Assembly (NCBI GenBank): GCA_023206055.1
Contig: CP065366.1
Span: 1,488,001 to 1,552,000 of the forward strand
DNA length: 64,000 bases
Direction of reading: 5' to 3'
From: Vibrio cyclitrophicus
Lineage (GTDB): Bacteria; Pseudomonadota; Gammaproteobacteria; Enterobacterales; Vibrionaceae
In this document: positions 60,182-64,000 of the stretch, in pieces
How positions within the stretch are numbered: position 1 is the stretch's first letter
Layout of the letters: each line of letters starts with the position of its first letter
The notes under the pieces: model-generated
What the model was told of the DNA's origin: nothing
Database searches by the model: none
The model's input: only the letters and a program-made list of their open reading frames with translations
Program-made: the position numbers and the translations under genes

Positions 60182-61036
60182 CTAGAACTGAGAGTATTTC
60201 TCGTAACGTGAATCACGAAGTGACTCTTTCACACGCTTTAGGTTCTCTCTGAAGCCAGAACCACGACGAAGCGTGAAGCCTGTCGCTAACACGTCGATAA
60301 CCGTCATCTGAACAACGCGGCTTGCCATTGGCATGTAAACGTCAGTGTCTTCCGGTACATCCAACGAGATAGACAGCGAGCTCGCTTTATCTAGTGGAGA
60401 ATCTTTTGCTGTGATAGCAATAACTGTCGCGCCGTTTTCACGCGCTAAGTTCGCGATCTCAACTTGGCTTTTAGTTCGGCCTGTATGAGAGATAAGAACG
60501 ATAACGTCGTTATCACTGCAGTTAATGCAGCTCATTCGTTGCATCACGATGTCTTCGAAACATGTGATCGGAATATTAAAACGGATGAACTTATTTTGAG
60601 CATCTTTGGCTACAGCAGAAGAAGCACCCAGTCCGAAGAACGAAATGCGTTTTGCTTGAGTCAGCAAGTCAACCGCACGGTTTACTTGCATCGCGTCGAG
60701 ACTGTTTTTAGCAACGTCTAAACAAGCCATAGTCGATTCGAAAATCTTGTGTGTATAAGCATCTGGGCCATCATCTTCTTCAACGTTACGGTTCACGTAA
60801 GGTGTACCGTTCGCCAAGCTTTGAGCTAGGTGAAGTTTAAAGTCAGGGAAGCCCTTTGTGTCTAAACGACGACAGAAGCGGTTAACTGTTGGCTCACTCA
60901 CGTCAGCCATTTTAGCTAAGGTAGCAATGCTAGAATGAATTGCAGTTTGAGGGGAAGCCATAATTACTTCGGCTACCTTACGCTCAGACTTGCTGAAATT
61001 TTCCAGGTTTTTTTGTATTTTTTCTAATGTATTCAT
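60182..61036 (-). CDS. hexR: HexR, RpiR-family regulator of central sugar metabolism
   Basis: The 284-residue protein matches HexR: N-terminal HTH_6 (SKSERKVAEVIMASPQTAIH, then ADVSEPTVNRFCRRLDTKGF, residues about 16-60) and a SIS sugar-phosphate domain (FFGLGASSAVAKDAQNKFIR and VIVLISHTGRTKSQVEIANL). HexR senses 2-keto-3-deoxy-6-phosphogluconate and controls Entner-Doudoroff, glycolytic and gluconeogenic genes. ATG at 61036 matches family start (MNTLEKI); a GTG three codons upstream is an alternative. The 350 bp upstream holds its promoter and no gene. Confidence 0.93.
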   Translation of the reverse strand: MNTLEKIQKNLENFSKSERKVAEVIMASPQTAIHSSIATLAKMADVSEPTVNRFCRRLDTKGFPDFKLHLAQSLANGTPYVNRNVEEDDGPDAYTHKIFESTMACLDVAKNSLDAMQVNRAVDLLTQAKRISFFGLGASSAVAKDAQNKFIRFNIPITCFEDIVMQRMSCINCSDNDVIVLISHTGRTKSQVEIANLARENGATVIAITAKDSPLDKASSLSISLDVPEDTDVYMPMASRVVQMTVIDVLATGFTLRRGSGFRENLKRVKESLRDSRYEKYSQF

Positions 61037-61340
61037 AGTGTTCACAAGGGTATAGAGAACAACTTGCTAGTTAATATCTTTTTACCAGGGGGTATGGCTG
61101 AAACAAATATCAGTAAAACATGACTCAAAATATTCTTTGGCATGTAAATACCGCTGCTTCAAATAGATATCAAGCTAACTAGCACCATAGAGTCAGTATA
61201 AACCCAACATACTATTTACTAATACAAAAACACGGCATGAATGCTTAAGAATATGACAAACCTCAACAAAATTTTAGAAAACTACAGAACTGGAAGAGAT
61301 TTTGAGTAAAAAGAATGCAAATTGAGTACGAACTGACAGC

Positions 61341-61385
61341 TTAGTTACATCAAAAAGAAAGAAATTTTCAATTTGATGCAACTAA
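61341..61385 (-). terminator. Hairpin terminator after panP
   Basis: TTAGTTACATCAAA and TTTGATGCAACTAA form a 14-bp stem with one mismatched pair, ahead of T's on the minus strand being short. It lies 11 bp past the panP stop. Confidence 0.55.
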
Positions 61386-61395
61386 AATTGAATGA

Positions 61396-63039
61396 CTATG
61401 CATTGATTTGCGTAACCAATTTGGTGATTTTACCCATCAAGTTAGGGGCTAGTGTCGATATTTCGCGCTGTTCTTCAAGTACCGAAGAAAGAATGTCGTT
61501 GCCAGTGAGTGGGTTCGCTAACACTACACGGAAAACGATGATTGGCTGATGTGCCCAGACTTCAGGGTTTAAGCGTGTACGTGACACGAAAGACTTACCT
61601 GTTTCACGCTGCTTCTTCTGAATAAACTTAGTCAGCTCATTGAGCAACTCATTCAGTTCGACACGATGTTCAGGCTCAGCTTTAAGCAGTGCAGCTTTAA
61701 CTGATTCAGGTACATAGCGGTAAGTCAGTAGGCAAAGTTCAGGCTCTGATACCAACTCAAAATCATTTTGTTGCTTAATTAGGTCGGCAAAGTAGCGCGC
61801 TTTGTTAATACTCTGGTCGATCAGTAGCTCATAACCAGGGCGGCTGATGATGTGCATCGAAGCATAAACCAGCATGGCCATGCCTGAGCGAGAGCCTTCT
61901 AACGTATGGCTGCCAAGATCTTTAGACCCTTTACGCAAAATATATTGAGCATGATGTTCAATGGCAGTCATTGCGTCTGGTTTTTTAAACAGAACCATAC
62001 CCGCACCCATAGGGATATAAAGCTGTTTATGCGCGTCAATCGTGACTGAATCAGCTAATTCGATACCATCAAGCAGGTGACGATGATTGTTAGACATCAA
62101 AGTCGCACCGCCCCAAGCAGCATCAACGTGGAAATGACAATCTGACTCGGCACACACTTCAGCAATGTCTCTTAGCGGGTCGATGTTACCGGTTTCGGTT
62201 GTACCTGCCACACCAATAACGGCGAAAGGTTTTATCTTGTTCTGTTTAAGCTGCTCGATCTTTAGTCTTAGATCGTCAGTGCAAATGCGGTTGTCGTTAT
62301 CCGTTTTAACCGATACTAGACCTTCTTGGCCGATGCCAAGAACATCTGCAGCTTTTTTCAGAGAGTAGTGACCGCGTTCAGAGACTAAGATTGCTAGGCC
62401 TTCGTAGTCGTAGTGCTTCATGGCTTTAAACAAGCCTTCTTTTTCCACACCTTTGAACGAACCTTGCGCTTTTAGTGCATTGTTACGTGCCACCCAAAGC
62501 GCAGTAATGTTCGCGATGGTACCGCCAGAACAAAACGCACCTAAAGAGTGGTTTGCACTGTGCATCCAACGAGAATAAAACTGATCGCTATCTTGATAAA
62601 TCAGGCGATGTAACATGCCCAGAACTTGACGCTCTAGGGGAGTGAAAGCTTTTGAGGTCTCGATTTTTACTAGATTCTGATTCAACGCGATCATGATTTT
62701 TGAAAGCGGCATCAGGAAGTACGGCAGGGCAGAGGTCATGTGGCCAATGAAACTTGGCGAAGACGTGTGAACCGAATGAGACACAAGAGAATCGAGGAGA
62801 TGCTCAGTATGTTCAGAAACAAACTCAGGCTGCTCTGGTATATGAGCATTTGAAAAATCTTTCTCAATTTCACGCAGCGGCTTTTCTTCAGCCACAATAT
62901 GTTCACGTAAGAATTGATTCAGGTTTCGTGAAAGTTTGTCTTCAATTTGAGTGAGTGTTGAATCTGGGCCTTCAGGTACCGTGAAGATACGTAGAAGACT
63001 GTCGAAGCTAACATCTGCTGTTTTTTGTTCCGTAACCAT
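61396..63039 (-). CDS. panP: PLP-dependent aspartate 1-decarboxylase PanP
   Basis: The 547-residue enzyme is a group II PLP decarboxylase: substrate region SHSVHTSSPSFIGHMTSALP (residues about 87-106), FCSGGTIANITALWVARNNA (phosphate loop), HFHVDAAWGGATLMSN (Asp bonding the PLP ring) and the Schiff-base Lys in DAHKQLYIPMGAGM (about residue 330). PanP makes beta-alanine from aspartate for pantothenate/CoA and replaces PanD in Vibrio. Length and motifs are normal. Upstream a palindrome at 63093 lies in its promoter. Confidence 0.93.
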   Translation of the reverse strand: MVTEQKTADVSFDSLLRIFTVPEGPDSTLTQIEDKLSRNLNQFLREHIVAEEKPLREIEKDFSNAHIPEQPEFVSEHTEHLLDSLVSHSVHTSSPSFIGHMTSALPYFLMPLSKIMIALNQNLVKIETSKAFTPLERQVLGMLHRLIYQDSDQFYSRWMHSANHSLGAFCSGGTIANITALWVARNNALKAQGSFKGVEKEGLFKAMKHYDYEGLAILVSERGHYSLKKAADVLGIGQEGLVSVKTDNDNRICTDDLRLKIEQLKQNKIKPFAVIGVAGTTETGNIDPLRDIAEVCAESDCHFHVDAAWGGATLMSNNHRHLLDGIELADSVTIDAHKQLYIPMGAGMVLFKKPDAMTAIEHHAQYILRKGSKDLGSHTLEGSRSGMAMLVYASMHIISRPGYELLIDQSINKARYFADLIKQQNDFELVSEPELCLLTYRYVPESVKAALLKAEPEHRVELNELLNELTKFIQKKQRETGKSFVSRTRLNPEVWAHQPIIVFRVVLANPLTGNDILSSVLEEQREISTLAPNLMGKITKLVTQINA

Positions 63040-63092
63040 AGCAAGCGAGTTATTTTTCTAATATTGACGCGAGCGGGACAATCTAAACGAAA

Positions 63093-63110
63093 ACGGGAAC
63101 AATGTCCCGT
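63093..63110. promoter_or_regulatory. 18-bp palindrome upstream of panP, candidate operator
   Basis: ACGGGAACAATGTCCCGT has perfect 6-bp arms; a further GCGGGACA half-site lies at about 63073-63080. It sits 54 bp before the panP start. The factor is unknown. Confidence 0.5.
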
Positions 63111-63157
63111 CTTAATTATGAAATCCAACTTCTCACAAAAGCATAGTAAATAAAGGG

Positions 63158-63685
63158 TTATTTACACTTAATTGCTTCAAGCTTAGCAATCGACTGGTTG
63201 TAGCGTTGAAGCGCTGTGTCGATTTGCTTAGGGTGGCTAAGCAATTCAGCAAAGGCAGAGCGCAATTCGTAGTTTTGAGCGTGAGGTGTCGATTGGCGGT
63301 CGTCGAACGTTGTTTTCGCGATTTGACCAAGTTCATCATCACGTGTTGATAGTGTTTTAATGTCGTGTTGCTCTAGTTGCAGCCAGCCTTCTACTGATTG
63401 CTCTGTTGCAACTTTGCTTGAATCGTTCACAAGGTAGTAGTTTACCGCAGCGCGACTAAGCTCGAAGTGGTGCTTACGACCTTCTAGGAACCACTCACTT
63501 ACTTCTGTTAGTTCTGGGTATTGCTCAGAGGTTAATGCAGCAAGGTCGGCATACCAATTCAAAGATGCGTCGATGTACGCATCATATTTTTTTGCTTGGC
63601 ACTGGTTTGTTTCAGACATTGAATCTGCTGCAAAAGAGAAAGTAGAAGTTGAAGCTAGCAGTAATGCGACGCAAAGGCGTTTCAT
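63158..63685 (-). CDS. Secreted hypothetical protein
   Basis: The 175-residue protein has a clear signal peptide (KRLCVALLLASTSTFSFA-AD) and a helical mature part (YIDASLNWYADLAALTSEQY, then LSHPKQIDTALQRYNQSIAK), with a final Cys that may pair with the one in NQCQAKK. Predicted periplasmic and soluble. Family not recognised. It is followed by panP after 118 bp, so cotranscription is possible. Confidence 0.75.
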   Translation of the reverse strand: MKRLCVALLLASTSTFSFAADSMSETNQCQAKKYDAYIDASLNWYADLAALTSEQYPELTEVSEWFLEGRKHHFELSRAAVNYYLVNDSSKVATEQSVEGWLQLEQHDIKTLSTRDDELGQIAKTTFDDRQSTPHAQNYELRSAFAELLSHPKQIDTALQRYNQSIAKLEAIKCK

Positions 63686-63762
63686 AGTGGTTCCTTTTGT
63701 AAGTTTATTCTTTTTATAACTTTGTCGTTACAGGTTACCGTGATCGTTATTTGTTGAGCAAT

Positions 63763-63780
63763 GACACTTAGTGTCTTTTT
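63763..63780 (+). terminator. Weak stem-loop with T-run
   Basis: GACAC/GTGTC with a TTA loop followed by TTTTT. Orientation suits a plus-strand transcript, none of which is visible; may be incidental. Confidence 0.35.
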
Positions 63781-63859
63781 ATTTCGGTAACTGTATCGGT
63801 GTCTCGGGCATTGGTATTCGAGTTGCATTCTAATCTAAAACAAACGCCATTCCTGCGAT

Positions 63860-64000
63860 CTAGTTAGCAAGAGATACAAAGAACAACATCAATATCGGAA
63901 CAAGCAAGCTTAGGATAAAGCCACTGACGATAGCGATAGGCACACATCGAACGCCGCCTGTTGTTTGAATGACCGGTAAGGTAAAGTCCATCGCAGTAGC
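63860..64000 (-). CDS. C-terminal part of a membrane protein (gene continues past the window)
   Basis: The minus strand is open from the window edge to TAG at 63860, giving 46 residues: FTLPVIQTTGGVRCVPIAIV then GFILSLLVPILMLFFVSLAN. The terminal hydrophobic span indicates an inner-membrane protein. Too short to name a family. Confidence 0.6.
   Translation of the reverse strand, partial: ATAMDFTLPVIQTTGGVRCVPIAIVSGFILSLLVPILMLFFVSLAN

Overview
The window is a chromosomal segment of a Vibrio species, probably near the Splendidus clade (that placement is inference). The evidence is an array of VCR-like attC sites beside a divergent IntIA-type integrase, together with Vibrio-typical genes: panP, fabV, psrA-fadE, hexR, an AttEFGH-type export operon and a DUF2913 protein. 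No tRNA or rRNA gene was seen.

1-8.2 kb: an SDR dehydrogenase diverges from a TetR regulator. Next comes an operon for an AfuABC/FbpABC-type ABC importer (permease, ATPase, binding protein) ending in an inositol-monophosphatase-family enzyme and a dual-specificity phosphatase. A perfect 16-bp palindrome lies in front of it and a LacI-type regulator faces it convergently (8.3-9.3 kb). This reads as an uptake module for a phosphorylated organic compound.

9.3-13.8 kb is an eroded accessory zone. It holds a broken adenylosuccinate-synthetase fragment, a LysR regulator, a truncated DeoR regulator, a NERD-nuclease-like protein and copies of a small palindromic repeat.

13.8-27.8 kb is a sedentary chromosomal integron. 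The integrase carries a -1 frameshift that removes its catalytic C-terminus. A relBE-like toxin-antitoxin pair sits first, followed by about a dozen mostly hypothetical cassettes and eleven attC sites, some degenerate. Among the cassettes are a TIR-like protein, a DUF2971 protein, an NTF2-like protein and a PH-domain protein. Three attC sites are split by IS110-superfamily elements: one IS1111-type copy at the 3' end of an attC, and two apparently identical IS110-type copies at attC 5' ends. In both element types the non-coding end contains short stretches matching the target on both sides and at least one IS terminus, arranged as expected for bridge (seeker) RNAs. This is the most interesting signal in the window.

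28.8-64 kb is conserved core: rplY; a GT2 glycosyltransferase with a DedA-LssY protein; a PepSY/response-regulator/histidine-kinase operon; radD and rsuA; a Bcr exporter with DUF2913; an SDR-DUF2867 protein; a MATE pump; attE-attFG-attH; nhaA; a TolC-OmpA pair; psrA-fadE with FadR-like and PsrA-like sites; fabV; a YbjL-type transporter; grxA; an Fe-dependent alcohol dehydrogenase; hexR; and panP. Two tandem minisatellites (17 bp and 42 bp) run directly into the 3' ends of genes.
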